A stretch of DNA of 64,000 nt from AC-37 sp036389295 (GCA_036389295.1 DASVQB010000024.1:82081-146080), one strand, 5' to 3'. Positions 6,886 through 14,931 are shown, numbered from the stretch's first letter. Translations and numbers: made by a program. Notes: generated by a model not told the origin, from the letters alone.

Positions 6886-7139
6886 TCATTCGCGCTCTCG
6901 CAGTCGGCGTGCGACTTCGCGAAGGTCGGCCGGCAACTGCTCGACGGCGGCGTAGTCCTGTGGCTTCGCGAATTGATCGCGCACCGAAGGAGCGACAACG
7001 CCGTACTCGACCGCTTTCTCAAAGAGAGGTAGGACGCGAGGCCAGACCGTTAGCGCGTACTGCGCTCGCGTGACTGACTCGGAGTAGTCCGCTGCGTCGC
7101 GACGAATTTCCTCTATGTCGGCCTGCTCCCTGCTTCTTC
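6886..7139 (-). pseudogene. Frameshifted 3' end of the membrane gene at 7113-7838
   Basis: Shifting to the -1 frame just before the TAG at 7113 gives about 75 further codons of protein-like sequence without a stop: EQADIEEIRRDAADYSES, then VTRAQYALTVWPRVLPLFEK, ending PADLREVARRLRERE and TGA at 6886. This stretch has no start codon of its own and is acidic and helical, like the end of the upstream frame. Together 6886-7838 is one base short of a 318-codon gene, so a single-base deletion (or sequencing error) near 7120-7140 explains the split. Its position just before a terminator fits. Confidence 0.6.
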
Positions 7140-7838
7140 TTTGGCTTTGACCATCGCCTCGACGTTCTGGGCCTCGATCCCAGGGCGGTCCCGGGCGCGA
7201 TCAGCGAGGTAGTTAGCGAGCAAGCCTGCAACCGAGTCAAAGTCGTTAGCGAGGTCGCGCCGGTCATTCCGCCACGGCAGGCGGTCGTCAGCGGGCGGAT
7301 CTCGCAAGGTTTCACTTGGTTGGTCGGTGTCAGGTTCAACGCCGCTTTCCCTCAGGAGGCGCCGACCAATGGCCTCTACTTCTGCCGTGCCATTCCCGAC
7401 CGTCAGGTTCGTGACATTGACTTCAACATCCAGGAGTCGTCGCTGCCGCAATCCGAGTGCGTCCGCAGCCTGAAGGTCGTCTAACAGCTCGTGCCATTCC
7501 CCTCCGCGATGCTCGCGGAAGTAGTCCACGCCGAGTTGAGCGTCGCGCTCAGCCTGACGAGCAATACGGATCGCCCGTCGTCCAAGCTCGATCTTGGAGG
7601 CCGCACCCGCATCGACGCGAGTCGCTTCGCGGTCGTACACCAGTGGGATTCGTCGCAGCCAGCGCGGAAAATGCTTCGGAAGTGCGTCCGACGTCAACAA
7701 CCAATAGAGGGCCGCCAACAGCGTCACGCCAGCCACGATGTATTTGCCGACGTCGCCGCCAGCCGCGAGACCGACGAGAGCGGCGACCCCGAGCGCAACA
7801 ATTGTCCCTGCGACTTTGCGGGCCGGGTGCTCCGACAC
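7113..7838 (-). CDS. Hypothetical membrane protein, 5' part of a frameshifted gene
   Basis: Encodes 241 residues. Residues about 8-50 hold two membrane segments (VAGTIVALGVAALVGLAAGG and YIVAGVTLLAALYWLLT); the remainder is a cytoplasmic, charged and largely helical domain with many Arg, Glu and Asp. The family is not recognised. GTG start; on the minus strand TAGACT (7846-7851) ends 7 nt upstream, the same leaderless promoter layout as in core genes. Base composition is clearly lower in GC than the neighbours (about 55% in the line at 7381), suggesting acquired DNA. The frame ends early; the likely original 3' end continues in another frame to 6886. Confidence 0.65.
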   Translation of the reverse strand: MSEHPARKVAGTIVALGVAALVGLAAGGDVGKYIVAGVTLLAALYWLLTSDALPKHFPRWLRRIPLVYDREATRVDAGAASKIELGRRAIRIARQAERDAQLGVDYFREHRGGEWHELLDDLQAADALGLRQRRLLDVEVNVTNLTVGNGTAEVEAIGRRLLRESGVEPDTDQPSETLRDPPADDRLPWRNDRRDLANDFDSVAGLLANYLADRARDRPGIEAQNVEAMVKAKEEAGSRPT

Positions 7839-7845
7839 AGATGGC

Positions 7846-7851
7846 AGTCTA
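7846..7851 (-). promoter_or_regulatory. -10 box of a leaderless promoter (7113-7838 gene)
   Basis: Minus-strand TAGACT, 7 nt before the GTG start at 7838, with no Shine-Dalgarno sequence. Confidence 0.5.
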
Positions 7852-8008
7852 AGCGCCGTTTCCCGCTCTGCGCTGCGGTTTTTCCGTCCGACGCAGGGTG
7901 TAGGTCGGACCTGAAATCAGGCAAAAAGCGGCTCCTGCGAGGCGGCAACTCCCCGGGGCCTGCACGCCTCCGCCGGCCGCGCCGGCCCCTCGATTAAGGT
8001 GTCGTCGC

Positions 8009-8272
8009 ATGACCAGCGGCTTCCCGCGCATGGTCGCCCTCGGCTACGGCAAGTTCGTCCGTGCGGACCGCGTCTTCGCGGTCGTGCCGATCGAGTCGGG
8101 CGACCGCGGCGACGGCCGGCGCACCTACGTCCACGTCGACGGCGTGGCCGAGCCGCTCGTCGCCTCGCGCTCGGAGAAGGCGATCCTCGCCGACCTCGAC
8201 CAGGCGCTCACCGAGGCCGCCGGCATACCGCGCGCCTCGCGGCGCCAGGGGCCGGGGGAGGTCCCGCCCTAG
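8009..8272 (+). CDS. RemA/DUF370-like small regulatory protein
   Basis: An 87-residue protein. The segment MVALGYGKFVRADRVFAVVP, then GDGRRTYVHVDG, and the ending AILADLDQALTEA resemble DUF370 (RemA/YlzA), whose members have an N-terminal GfGN.V..nRivai block and in Bacillus act as DNA-binding regulators of matrix genes. The resemblance is partial: the SAP motif is replaced (PIESGD) and the C-terminus is longer. The ATG start follows TAAGGT by 8 nt, another possible leaderless promoter. Function here is unknown. Confidence 0.5.
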   Translation: MTSGFPRMVALGYGKFVRADRVFAVVPIESGDRGDGRRTYVHVDGVAEPLVASRSEKAILADLDQALTEAAGIPRASRRQGPGEVPP

Positions 8273-8321
8273 GCAGCCCGAGCCCTGGCCCGTCCGGGCC
8301 CGGCGATCGGCGTACCCCACC

Positions 8322-9008
8322 GTGCTGGCAGTCCTCTACGACATACACGGCAACCTCCCGGCGCTCGACGCGGTGCTCGAGGACGCCCGCGCGGCCGGCG
8401 CGCGGCGCTACCTGCTCGGCGGCGACTACGCGCTGTTCGGCCCTAACCCCGCGGAGACCGTCGAGCGGCTCCGCTCGCTCGAGCCGGTGCGCTGGATCCG
8501 GGGCAACGGCGAGCGCTGGACGGCGAGCCCGAGCGATGCGCCCGACGACGAGACGGTCCAGGGAGCCATCCGGGCCTGCCGCGAGGCGCTCGGCCAGGCG
8601 GTCGTCGACGAGCTCGCCACCCTGCCCGAGTCGCAGACCGAGGCGGACACGCGGTTCGTCCACGGGTCCCCGCCGTCCGACGTCCGCAGCTTCCTGCCCG
8701 AGCCGGCCGACGACGAGGGGGAGCTGCTCGCCGGCGTGGCCGAGGGCCGGCTCGTCTTCGGCCACACCCACCTCCAGTTCCGCCGCCGCGCCCCGGGCGG
8801 GATCGAGCTCGTGAACCCCGGCAGCGTCGGCATGCCGTTCGACGGCGACCCGCGGGCCGGCTGGGCGCTGCTCAGCGAGGACGGCGACATCGAGCTGCGC
8901 CGCGTCCCGTACGACCACGAGGCGAGCGCCGCCGCCGTCAGGGAGCGGTTCCCGGGCTTCGGCGAGACGGTCGCCCGCCGCATCGAGCGCTCCGCGTTCG
9001 TGTCCTGA
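8322..9008 (+). CDS. Metallophosphoesterase (calcineurin-like, YfcE/MJ0936 type)
   Basis: A 228-residue calcineurin-fold phosphoesterase. Metal ligands are visible in order: D and H of YDIHGNLPAL near residue 6-9, GGDYALFGPNP (GD motif), RGNGER (GNxx position, with E instead of the common H/D), the late His in RFVHGSP and the GHTHLQ pair near 147, followed by NPGSVGMP typical of the MJ0936/YfcE group. Such enzymes hydrolyse phosphodiesters or phosphomonoesters; substrate unknown. I chose GTG 8322 because the metal-binding motif follows immediately and the upstream frame is GC-rich non-coding sequence. Confidence 0.85.
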   Translation: MLAVLYDIHGNLPALDAVLEDARAAGARRYLLGGDYALFGPNPAETVERLRSLEPVRWIRGNGERWTASPSDAPDDETVQGAIRACREALGQAVVDELATLPESQTEADTRFVHGSPPSDVRSFLPEPADDEGELLAGVAEGRLVFGHTHLQFRRRAPGGIELVNPGSVGMPFDGDPRAGWALLSEDGDIELRRVPYDHEASAAAVRERFPGFGETVARRIERSAFVS

Positions 9009-9047
9009 CCCCGCTCCGGCCGGGCCGGCTCCGACCGCCGCTCGCTC

Positions 9048-9053
9048 TACACT
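9048..9053 (+). promoter_or_regulatory. -10 box of the phosphate-transport operon
   Basis: TACACT about 78 nt before the DUF47 gene start. Unlike most promoters here it leaves a leader of roughly 70 nt ending in a GAGGAG ribosome-binding site. Confidence 0.4.
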
Positions 9054-9131
9054 GCCGCAGTCACGGTCGCGCTCGCCGCACGCGGCCGGGGCAGACGAAG
9101 AGAAGACCGCCCCCCGGACGAGGAGCGACCC

Positions 9132-9761
9132 ATGCCGCGCCTGTCACAGGTGCTCGTGCCCAAGGACCGTCAGTACTTCGACCTGTTCGAGGAGGCCGCC
9201 GGGAACATCGTCCGCGCCGCGACCCTGCTCGACGAGCTCCTGCGCAACTACCCCGACCGCCGCGACGAGCTGACCCGGGACATCCTCATCTGCGAGCAGG
9301 AGGGCGACCGGATCACGCACGACATCATCCACCGGCTCAACGAGACCTTCGTCACGCCGATCGACCGCGAGGACATCCTCGCGCTGGCCTCCGGGCTCGA
9401 CGACATCGTCGACTACATCGAGGAGGCCGCCGACTACCTCGGGCTCTACAAGATCGAGGCGCCGATGGAGCAGGCCCAGGAGCTCGCGCACGTGGCGCTC
9501 CAGTGCGGCCGGCAGATCGCGGAGGCGATGCCGCGCCTGCGGGCGTTCGACGACATCTCGCACTTCACGGTCGAGATCAACCGGCTCGAGAACGACGGCG
9601 ACCGCATCACGCGCGCGGCGATGGCCTCGCTGTTCGACAACGGCATCGACCCGATGGTCGTGATCCGCTGGAAGGACATCTACGAGCGGCTCGAGAACGC
9701 GATCGACGCGTCCGAGAGCGTGGCGAACATCCTCGAGGGCATCGCGATCAAGAACGCCTGA
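9132..9761 (+). CDS. DUF47 / PhoU-like Pit accessory protein
   Basis: A 209-residue all-helical protein of the DUF47 (PhoU-like, TIGR00153) family. The repeated acidic metal-binding motifs ICEQEGDRITHDI near 52-64 and INRLENDGDRITR near 150-162 (E..xD pattern) are both present, and the N-terminus LVPKDRQYFDLFEEAA is typical. Members accompany low-affinity Pit phosphate transporters and probably modulate them. The pit gene starts 2 nt after this stop, so the two are co-translated. A good ribosome-binding site (GAGGAG) precedes the ATG at 9132. Confidence 0.9.
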   Translation: MPRLSQVLVPKDRQYFDLFEEAAGNIVRAATLLDELLRNYPDRRDELTRDILICEQEGDRITHDIIHRLNETFVTPIDREDILALASGLDDIVDYIEEAADYLGLYKIEAPMEQAQELAHVALQCGRQIAEAMPRLRAFDDISHFTVEINRLENDGDRITRAAMASLFDNGIDPMVVIRWKDIYERLENAIDASESVANILEGIAIKNA

Positions 9762-9763
9762 CG

Positions 9764-10873
9764 GTGCACAGCGACCTGCTCCTCGTGGTCGTCGTCGCGA
9801 CCGCGCTCGCCTTCGACTTCACGAACGGCTTCCACGACACGGCGAACGTCGTGGCCACCTCGATCTCCACGCGCGCGCTGCCTCCGAACGTGGCGATCGG
9901 GCTGGCGGCGATCCTCAACTTCGTCGGCGCGTTCGTGTCGCTGGAGGTGGCGGCGACGGTCGGCAAGGGGATCGTCGAGGCCGACGCGATCACGCTCCAG
10001 ATCGTCTTCGCCGCACTGATCGGGGCGATCGTCTGGAACCTGATCACGTGGTACTTCGGCCTGCCGTCGAGCTCGTCGCACGCGCTGATAGGCGGCGTGG
10101 TCGGCGCGGCGTTCGTGGCCGAGGGCGGCGACGCGGTGATCGGCGACGGCCTGATCGGGAAGGTCGCCGTGCCGGCCCTGGTGGCGCCCACGCTCGCGTT
10201 CCTCGTCGCCGGGCTGGCGATCATCGTCTGCTACCGGGTGGTGGGCCGGCTGCGGCCGGGGCCGGTGAGCGCCGGGTTCCGTGCGGGCCAGATCGTCTCC
10301 GGCGGCATGCTCGCCCTCGCTCACGGCACGAACGACGCGCAGAAGACGATGGGGATCATCGTTCTGGCGCTGATCGCGCACGGGGACATCGCGGCCGACG
10401 ACTTCCACGTGCCGGGATGGGTCGTGGCCTCCGCCGCCACGGCGATCGCGCTCGGGACGTACGCCGGCGGCTGGCGGATCATCCGGACGATGGGCACGCG
10501 GATCATCAAGATGGACACCGCCCAGGGGTTCGCCGCGCAGGGCGGCGGCGCGGCGGTGATCCTCGCCGCCTCGCACGCCGGGTTCCCCCTGTCGACGACG
10601 CACACGATCTCCGGCGCGGTGATGGGCGCGGGGGCGGCCAAGCGGCTGTCCGCCGTCCGCTGGGGCGTGGCGGGCAACATCGTGATCGCGTGGCTCCTCA
10701 CGCTCCCGGCCTCGGCCGCGATCGGCGGGCTGGTCTACGGCGCCGTCCGGATCTTCGGCGCGGACAGCGCGGTCGGGCCGATCGTCGTCGCGGTGCTGAT
10801 CCTGCTCGGGATGGGCTACGCGTTCGTCCGGCGCCTGCGCCGCGGGTCGCCGATCACGGCGGCCGGGACCTGA
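9764..10873 (+). CDS. pit: Inorganic phosphate transporter (Pit/PHO-4 family)
   Basis: A 369-residue integral membrane protein of the PHO-4 family, about ten transmembrane helices. Both inverted signature halves are present: FDFTNGFHDTANVVAT near residues 15-30 and LAHGTNDAQKTMGI near 187-200, along with GLPSSSSHALIGG and PLSTTHTISGAVMGAG. These Asn/Asp motifs define phosphate:cation symporters that import metal-phosphate complexes. GTG start, 2 nt after the DUF47 gene; its TGA overlaps the ATG of the next small membrane protein. Confidence 0.95.
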   Translation: MHSDLLLVVVVATALAFDFTNGFHDTANVVATSISTRALPPNVAIGLAAILNFVGAFVSLEVAATVGKGIVEADAITLQIVFAALIGAIVWNLITWYFGLPSSSSHALIGGVVGAAFVAEGGDAVIGDGLIGKVAVPALVAPTLAFLVAGLAIIVCYRVVGRLRPGPVSAGFRAGQIVSGGMLALAHGTNDAQKTMGIIVLALIAHGDIAADDFHVPGWVVASAATAIALGTYAGGWRIIRTMGTRIIKMDTAQGFAAQGGGAAVILAASHAGFPLSTTHTISGAVMGAGAAKRLSAVRWGVAGNIVIAWLLTLPASAAIGGLVYGAVRIFGADSAVGPIVVAVLILLGMGYAFVRRLRRGSPITAAGT

Positions 10874-11118
10874 TGATCGCCGGGAAGGTCGTCGAGTGGG
10901 ACCAGCTGCTGGAGGTGGCCTACTCGGCCCTGGCGGCCGGCATCGGCGTGGCCCTGGCGTTCTCGATCGCGGTCGCGGGCGCCACGCGGCTCGCCGACGA
11001 GGCCCGCGAGGGAGCCACCGTGCGGGCCGTGATGTTCGGCGTGATGGCGTTCGCCGGGCTCGCCGTCTGCGTGGCGGCGATCGTCTTCGGGATCGTCGTC
11101 ATGACCGCGAAGGACTGA
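10873..11118 (+). CDS. Small two-helix membrane protein of the pit operon
   Basis: An 81-residue product with two hydrophobic helices (YSALAAGIGVALAFSIAVAG and RAVMFGVMAFAGLAVCVAAIVFGIVV). The ATG overlaps the pit stop (TGATG), so it is translationally coupled. It is probably a conserved accessory subunit of this transporter operon, but I do not recognise a named family. Its 3' end overlaps the convergent aminotransferase gene by 20 nt. Confidence 0.75.
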   Translation: MIAGKVVEWDQLLEVAYSALAAGIGVALAFSIAVAGATRLADEAREGATVRAVMFGVMAFAGLAVCVAAIVFGIVVMTAKD

Positions 11119-12190
11119 CGGCCGCGACCAGCCGCTCCAGGTCGTCCTCGGTCGACCAGGCGCCGACCGACGCGCGCAGCAGCCCCCGGCCCGGCAGGTC
11201 GCGGATCACGACGCCGTCGCCGGCGAGCCGCACGACCGTGTCGCGCGTGTCCTCCGCGCGCCAGGCGACCAGCGTCGTGCGATCGCGGGGGACGACCTCG
11301 TGCCCGCGCTCGGCCAGCGCCTCGGCGAGCAGGCCCGCGAGCGCCGGTCCGCGCTCCGTCACCCACTCCCAGCCGGCCTCGCCGAGCACGTCGAGCGACG
11401 CGAGCGACCAGGCGAGCAGCGGCGCCGACTGGCCGAGGTCGAACCGCTGCGCGCCGTCGCGCGGCGGGAGCTCCGACGGGCGGTGGAGGTCGGACAGCGA
11501 CCACAGGCTCGGCCACGCCGGGATGAGCGACTCGGCCAGGTCGCGCCGGACGTACAGGCAGCCGGTCCCCTCCGGGCCGCACAGCCACTTCTGGCCGGCC
11601 GCGCCGTAGAAGTCGCAGCCGAGCTCGCGGACCGAGAAGTCGACCGCTCCGAGCCCCTGCGCGCCGTCGAGCAGGACCAGCGCGTCGGCGGCGGCGAGCG
11701 CGGCGGCGTCCACGACCCGACCGCTGATCCACGACACGTGCGAGCACGCGACCAGCCTGGTCCGCGGGCCGACCTCGCCGGCGATCTCGGCGAACGGCGC
11801 CGTCCGGACCTCGAACCCGCGCCTGCGCCGGGCCGCCTCGAGCGGCGCCAGGAGACCGCCGTGCTCCTCGTCGCTCGTCAGCACCTCGTCGCCGGGGCCG
11901 AGGTCGACGAGCGCGAGGGCGGTCGCCATGCCGTCGGTGGTCGACCGCGTCAGCGCCACCTCCTCGACGTCGCAGCCGAGCCGCGCGGCGATCCGCTCCC
12001 GCACGGCGCTCGCTAGCTCGACGATGCGCTCGAAGTGCGGCCACCCGGCCCGGCTCTCGACCGTCTCGCGCTCGACCTCGCGCGCCGCGGCGCCGGCCGC
12101 GCGGCGCGGAACCGGCCCGTTCGTCCCCGCGTTCAGGTACGCGAGCCGCCGGACCACCGGAAACCCGGCCCGGAACGTCCCAGTGTCCAC
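11099..12190 (-). CDS. Class V aminotransferase (PLP-dependent, NifS/Csd-like)
   Basis: A 363-residue fold-type I PLP enzyme. YLNAGTNGPVP at the N-terminus, LTRSTTDGMATAL (phosphate-binding), SDEEHGGLLAPLE, the Asp in VLLDGAQGLGAVDF that pairs with the PLP nitrogen, and the Schiff-base lysine in GAAGQKWLCGPEGTG are visible. These fit the class V family that includes cysteine desulfurases and isopenicillin N epimerase-like proteins; no catalytic Cys loop typical of desulfurases is evident. GTG start with a minus-strand TAGGAT box 8 nt upstream. Convergent 20-nt overlap with the pit-operon membrane gene. Confidence 0.85.
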   Translation of the reverse strand: MDTGTFRAGFPVVRRLAYLNAGTNGPVPRRAAGAAAREVERETVESRAGWPHFERIVELASAVRERIAARLGCDVEEVALTRSTTDGMATALALVDLGPGDEVLTSDEEHGGLLAPLEAARRRRGFEVRTAPFAEIAGEVGPRTRLVACSHVSWISGRVVDAAALAAADALVLLDGAQGLGAVDFSVRELGCDFYGAAGQKWLCGPEGTGCLYVRRDLAESLIPAWPSLWSLSDLHRPSELPPRDGAQRFDLGQSAPLLAWSLASLDVLGEAGWEWVTERGPALAGLLAEALAERGHEVVPRDRTTLVAWRAEDTRDTVVRLAGDGVVIRDLPGRGLLRASVGAWSTEDDLERLVAAVSPSRS

Positions 12191-12198
12191 GGCCGGCG

Positions 12199-12204
12199 AT
12201 CCTA
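12199..12204 (-). promoter_or_regulatory. -10 box of a leaderless promoter (class V aminotransferase)
   Basis: Minus-strand TAGGAT, 8 nt before GTG 12190. It lies back to back with the promoter of the divergent gene at 12253. Confidence 0.5.
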
Positions 12205-12239
12205 CGCGGCGCCGCGCGCCGGCGGCCTCCTCGGCTCAC

Positions 12240-12245
12240 TATCGT
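12240..12245 (+). promoter_or_regulatory. -10 box of a leaderless promoter (MBL-fold gene)
   Basis: TATCGT ends 7 nt before GTG 12253; no Shine-Dalgarno sequence. Confidence 0.5.
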
Positions 12246-12252
12246 CCCCGCC

Positions 12253-12996
12253 GTGATCGTCGAGCGCTCGATGCACCCGGACTTCCTGTCGAACTCCTAC
12301 CTCGTGGCCGACGAGCCGGGCGGGCACGGGGTGGTCGTCGACGCCGGGGCCGATCCCGAGCCGCTCCTCGCGAAGGTCGAGGAGCTCGACCTGACCGTGC
12401 CGTACCTCCTGCTCACCCACCACCACTTCGACCACGTCTCCGAGAACCACGTCTGGAAGGAGCGGCTCGGCGTGGAGATCCGCGCCCATCCGCTGGAGGC
12501 GGAGCGGCTAATGGACGTCGACCGGTCGATCGAGCCGGGCGAGGTGGTCGAGGTCGGCGGCCTGCGGATCGACGGCCTGCACACGCCGGGCCACACGGAC
12601 GGGATGCTCGCGTTCCGCGTGAACGACGCCGAGGTCCTCACCGGCGATACGCTGTTCAAGGGCTCGGTCGGCGGCGTGCGCGCGCCGGGGTCGACCACGT
12701 TCGCCGATCTCAAGACCTCGATCATGGACGTCCTGATGAAGCTGCCGCCCGAGACGGTCGTCCGCCCGGGCCACACCGACCCGACCATGATCGGCGAGGA
12801 GTGGGAGCAGAACGCGTTCGTGCGCGTGTGGCGAGGGCTCGACGACGAGTCCGAGGACCGCTGCAAGGTGGGGGAGGAGTCGGCGACGCTGGTGCTGTTC
12901 GCGCCCGACTACGACGGCGGCCACAAGGCCTGGGTCCGCTGGGACGACTCCGGCCGGGACGACATCGTGCCCGGCAGCCAGGTCGAGCGCGAGTAG
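12253..12996 (+). CDS. Metallo-beta-lactamase-fold hydrolase (glyoxalase II-like)
   Basis: A 247-residue MBL-fold metalloprotein. The zinc ligands appear in order: THHHFDHVSEN (HxHxDH, near 56-64), the His in GLHTPGHTDGM, the Asp of LTGDTLFKGSVG and the final His of VRPGHTDPT near 178. The order and spacing match hydroxyacylglutathione hydrolase-like and persulfide-dioxygenase-like members. A C-terminal extension of about 55 residues (EESATLVLFAPDYDGGHKAW) is not part of the core and may be a substrate-specific tail. GTG start directly after a TATCGT box. Confidence 0.85.
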   Translation: MIVERSMHPDFLSNSYLVADEPGGHGVVVDAGADPEPLLAKVEELDLTVPYLLLTHHHFDHVSENHVWKERLGVEIRAHPLEAERLMDVDRSIEPGEVVEVGGLRIDGLHTPGHTDGMLAFRVNDAEVLTGDTLFKGSVGGVRAPGSTTFADLKTSIMDVLMKLPPETVVRPGHTDPTMIGEEWEQNAFVRVWRGLDDESEDRCKVGEESATLVLFAPDYDGGHKAWVRWDDSGRDDIVPGSQVERE

Positions 12997-13009
12997 CCGC
13001 GGGCGCGGG

Positions 13010-13642
13010 TCAGGCGCCGCGCCAGCCGACGGCGCGCATCGCGCCGCGAAGCTCGGACTCGAGCCCGACGACCACGAGCGCCACGGCCACCGTGAGCACG
13101 ACGGCCTGGGCCAGGTGCCGCCTCGCGAGCGCGAACGGCAGCACGGCGCCGGCGGCCAGCTCGCCCGCCAGCATGAGCCGCGCGCCGTGCGAGTGCCACG
13201 CGCCCATGAGGAGCATCGCCTCGCCGGCGAGCGCCCCGGCCAGCACCGCGACGCCGAGCGGGGCGCCGCCGCGCCGCCACGCGTCGCCGGCCCACCCGAG
13301 CACCGCGCCCACGCCGACCCCGCCGAGCGCCCAGGCCACGCCGACCACCACGCCGTAGCGGAGGTCGACCAGCCCGGACACGAAGTGGAACAGCACGTAG
13401 TAGGTGCCGACGCCGACGACGATCGCGACGGCGCCGCCGGCCGCGGCGCGGACCCGGTCGCCCGCGAGCGCCCCGACGCCGAACGCGCCGACCAGCCAGA
13501 CGCCGGCCGCCGCGGAGGTCCATTGGAGCAGCCTGGGGCCGTGGTCCGCCGCCCAGCCGAAGCCGCCGACGGCGATCCCGGCGGCGATCGAGAGGGCCGC
13601 GACAGCCGGCCATCCGAGAGGACGACGCAAGGCCACGGGCAC
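13010..13642 (-). CDS. Multi-pass membrane protein
   Basis: A 210-residue protein with six or seven hydrophobic helices separated by short loops (PAVAALSIAAGIAVGGFGWA, VAIVVGVGTYYVLFHFVSGL, VVVGVAWALGGVGVGAVLGW and others). No enzymatic motif is visible and I cannot name the family. GTG start; a small cytoplasmic end (ESELRGAMRAVGWRGA) closes the protein. Convergent with the MBL-fold gene (13 nt apart), divergent from the GFA-family gene. Confidence 0.7.
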   Translation of the reverse strand: MPVALRRPLGWPAVAALSIAAGIAVGGFGWAADHGPRLLQWTSAAAGVWLVGAFGVGALAGDRVRAAAGGAVAIVVGVGTYYVLFHFVSGLVDLRYGVVVGVAWALGGVGVGAVLGWAGDAWRRGGAPLGVAVLAGALAGEAMLLMGAWHSHGARLMLAGELAAGAVLPFALARRHLAQAVVLTVAVALVVVGLESELRGAMRAVGWRGA

Positions 13643-13669
13643 ATGATGACGCCGCCGCCGCGCGGCCGG

Positions 13670-13675
13670 TACCGT
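13670..13675 (+). promoter_or_regulatory. -10 box of a leaderless promoter (GFA-family gene)
   Basis: TACCGT ends 7 nt before GTG 13683. Confidence 0.5.
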
Positions 13676-13682
13676 CGGCGGC

Positions 13683-14117
13683 GTGACCGACCTCCCCCTG
13701 ACGGGCGGCTGCCTGTGCGGCGGCGTGCGGTTCGAGGTGACCGAGCCGCCTGTCGCGGCCGGCTACTGCCACTGCACCCGCTGCCAGCGCCGGACCGGGA
13801 CGGCGTCGTCGGCGCAGGCGCGGGTGGCGCCCGGGTCGCTGTGCGTCGTGGCCGGCGAGGAGCTCCTGCGCGACCACGAGCCCTCCGATGGCTTCGCGAA
13901 GGTCTTCTGCTCCCGCTGCGGCTCGGCGATGTGGAGCCGCGACCCGGCCGACCCGGACACGATCGCCGTCCGCCTCGGCACCTTCGACGCCGACCCCGGC
14001 ATCAGGCCGAGCTACCGCCAGTACGTCGCCTACGCCGCCCCCTGGGAGCCGATCCCGGACGACGGCCTGCCACGCTTCTCCGAGAGTCGCGTGGCGGGCG
14101 CGCCGCCCGACCGGTAG
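13683..14117 (+). CDS. GFA/CENP-V family zinc protein
   Basis: A 144-residue protein of the glutathione-dependent formaldehyde-activating (GFA, Mss4-like) fold. Zinc-binding cysteines are in GGCLCGGVRFEV (CxCG near 9-13), YCHCTRCQRRTG (CHCxxC near 29-34) and FCSRCGSAMW (CxxC near 79-84), the standard arrangement. Despite the family name most members have no proven formaldehyde role. GTG start after a TACCGT box. Confidence 0.85.
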   Translation: MTDLPLTGGCLCGGVRFEVTEPPVAAGYCHCTRCQRRTGTASSAQARVAPGSLCVVAGEELLRDHEPSDGFAKVFCSRCGSAMWSRDPADPDTIAVRLGTFDADPGIRPSYRQYVAYAAPWEPIPDDGLPRFSESRVAGAPPDR

Positions 14118-14201
14118 GACGACGGGCGCGAACGCCGGAGCCCGTCCGCCGCAGCCGCCCACGCGCGTGGACGGAGCCGCTGCTCGCGGGTGGCGGGCGG
14201 A

Positions 14202-14247
14202 GCCCCTCCGGATGCGGTCGCTGCTGCCGACCGCAGGCCGGAGGGGC
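14202..14247. repeat. Long hairpin between convergent genes
   Basis: GCCCCTCCGG (14202-14211) pairs with CCGGAGGGGC (14238-14247), and inside it GCGGTCG (14214-14220) pairs with CGACCGC (14228-14234), loop CTGCTGC. Seventeen base pairs in all, between the stops of the GFA-family and Rpf-like genes; possibly a bidirectional terminator, though no T-tract follows. Confidence 0.5.
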
Positions 14248-14313
14248 GAAGCCCAGACAGGACCCGCGCCGCAAGCGCCGGGCCCTGCGCAGTTGAGACG
14301 ACCCTAGAGGCGG

Positions 14314-14787
14314 CTACGACCCGCAGACGGGCCAGGGAGCCGACCCGCTGCGCGCGTAGAGAGCGGCCGCGCGCCGGTCCTGCTCCGCCTCCGACGCCGC
14401 GGCCGGATCGCCCGACCCGCCGACGGAGGCCCAGGTGCCGTAGTCGAACTGGTACTTCCCGCGGTACGCGCCGCCGCCGCCGACCGCGTGCGGGTCGCCG
14501 CCCGACTCGCAGGCCGCGATGGCCTGGAGGGCCGGCGAGGCTGCGCCGCCGCCCTGCGCGGAGCCGCCGCCGGCCGCGCGGAGCCGGCGCTGGCGGCGCC
14601 GCTCCTTCGCGCGCTCGCGGCGCTCGGCGAGCTCGCGGCGGACCGCGTGGCCCTTCACGTGCGCCTCGGCGAGGCGCTCGTCCGCGCGCGGCGTCGTGCC
14701 GGTCACGGTGACGTCGTCGTCGGCGGCCAGGGCCACGGCCGGGATCGCGGCGGCCGCGCATGCAAGGGACACGAGCAGCTTCCTCAT
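14314..14787 (-). CDS. Rpf-like secreted transglycosylase
   Basis: A 157-residue secreted protein: signal peptide MRKLLVSLACAAAAIPAVAL, cleaved near ALAAD; a highly basic linker (RRELAERRERAKERRRQRR, about 45-70); and a C-terminal resuscitation-promoting-factor/transglycosylase domain with the catalytic Glu in AIAACESGGDP and the GKYQFDYGTWASVGGSGDP substrate-cleft block. Such enzymes cleave peptidoglycan glycan strands. ATG 14787 is preceded by GGGAGGTG about 9 nt upstream. The upstream region is long (no gene for ~245 nt) and contains an SOS-box-like palindrome at 14932-14945. Confidence 0.85.
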   Translation of the reverse strand: MRKLLVSLACAAAAIPAVALAADDDVTVTGTTPRADERLAEAHVKGHAVRRELAERRERAKERRRQRRLRAAGGGSAQGGGAASPALQAIAACESGGDPHAVGGGGAYRGKYQFDYGTWASVGGSGDPAAASEAEQDRRAAALYARSGSAPWPVCGS

Positions 14788-14931
14788 GAAGCAGCACCTC
14801 CCGGAAGGGGGTCGGGTTCGCGTGTGCGTCTCGGCCGCGCGCGCCCGTCCCGAGGCGGCGGCCAAACGGGATCGACGGGGCGCGAGGGCCCGCTGGATCG
14901 ATCCGGCCTACGCATCCGAAGGTACCCCGGT

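Noticed and set aside
6832..7032. 66-codon + strand frame opposite the frameshifted gene end
   Set aside because: The opposite strand carries the better protein-like sequence, followed by a terminator on its own strand; the + frame has no promoter or ribosome-binding site.
14788..14930. Possible ydaO-type (c-di-AMP) riboswitch before the Rpf-like gene
   Set aside because: Such switches control rpf genes in other actinobacteria and the leader is long enough, but I could not find the conserved sequence blocks in the minus strand here. A covariance-model search would settle it.
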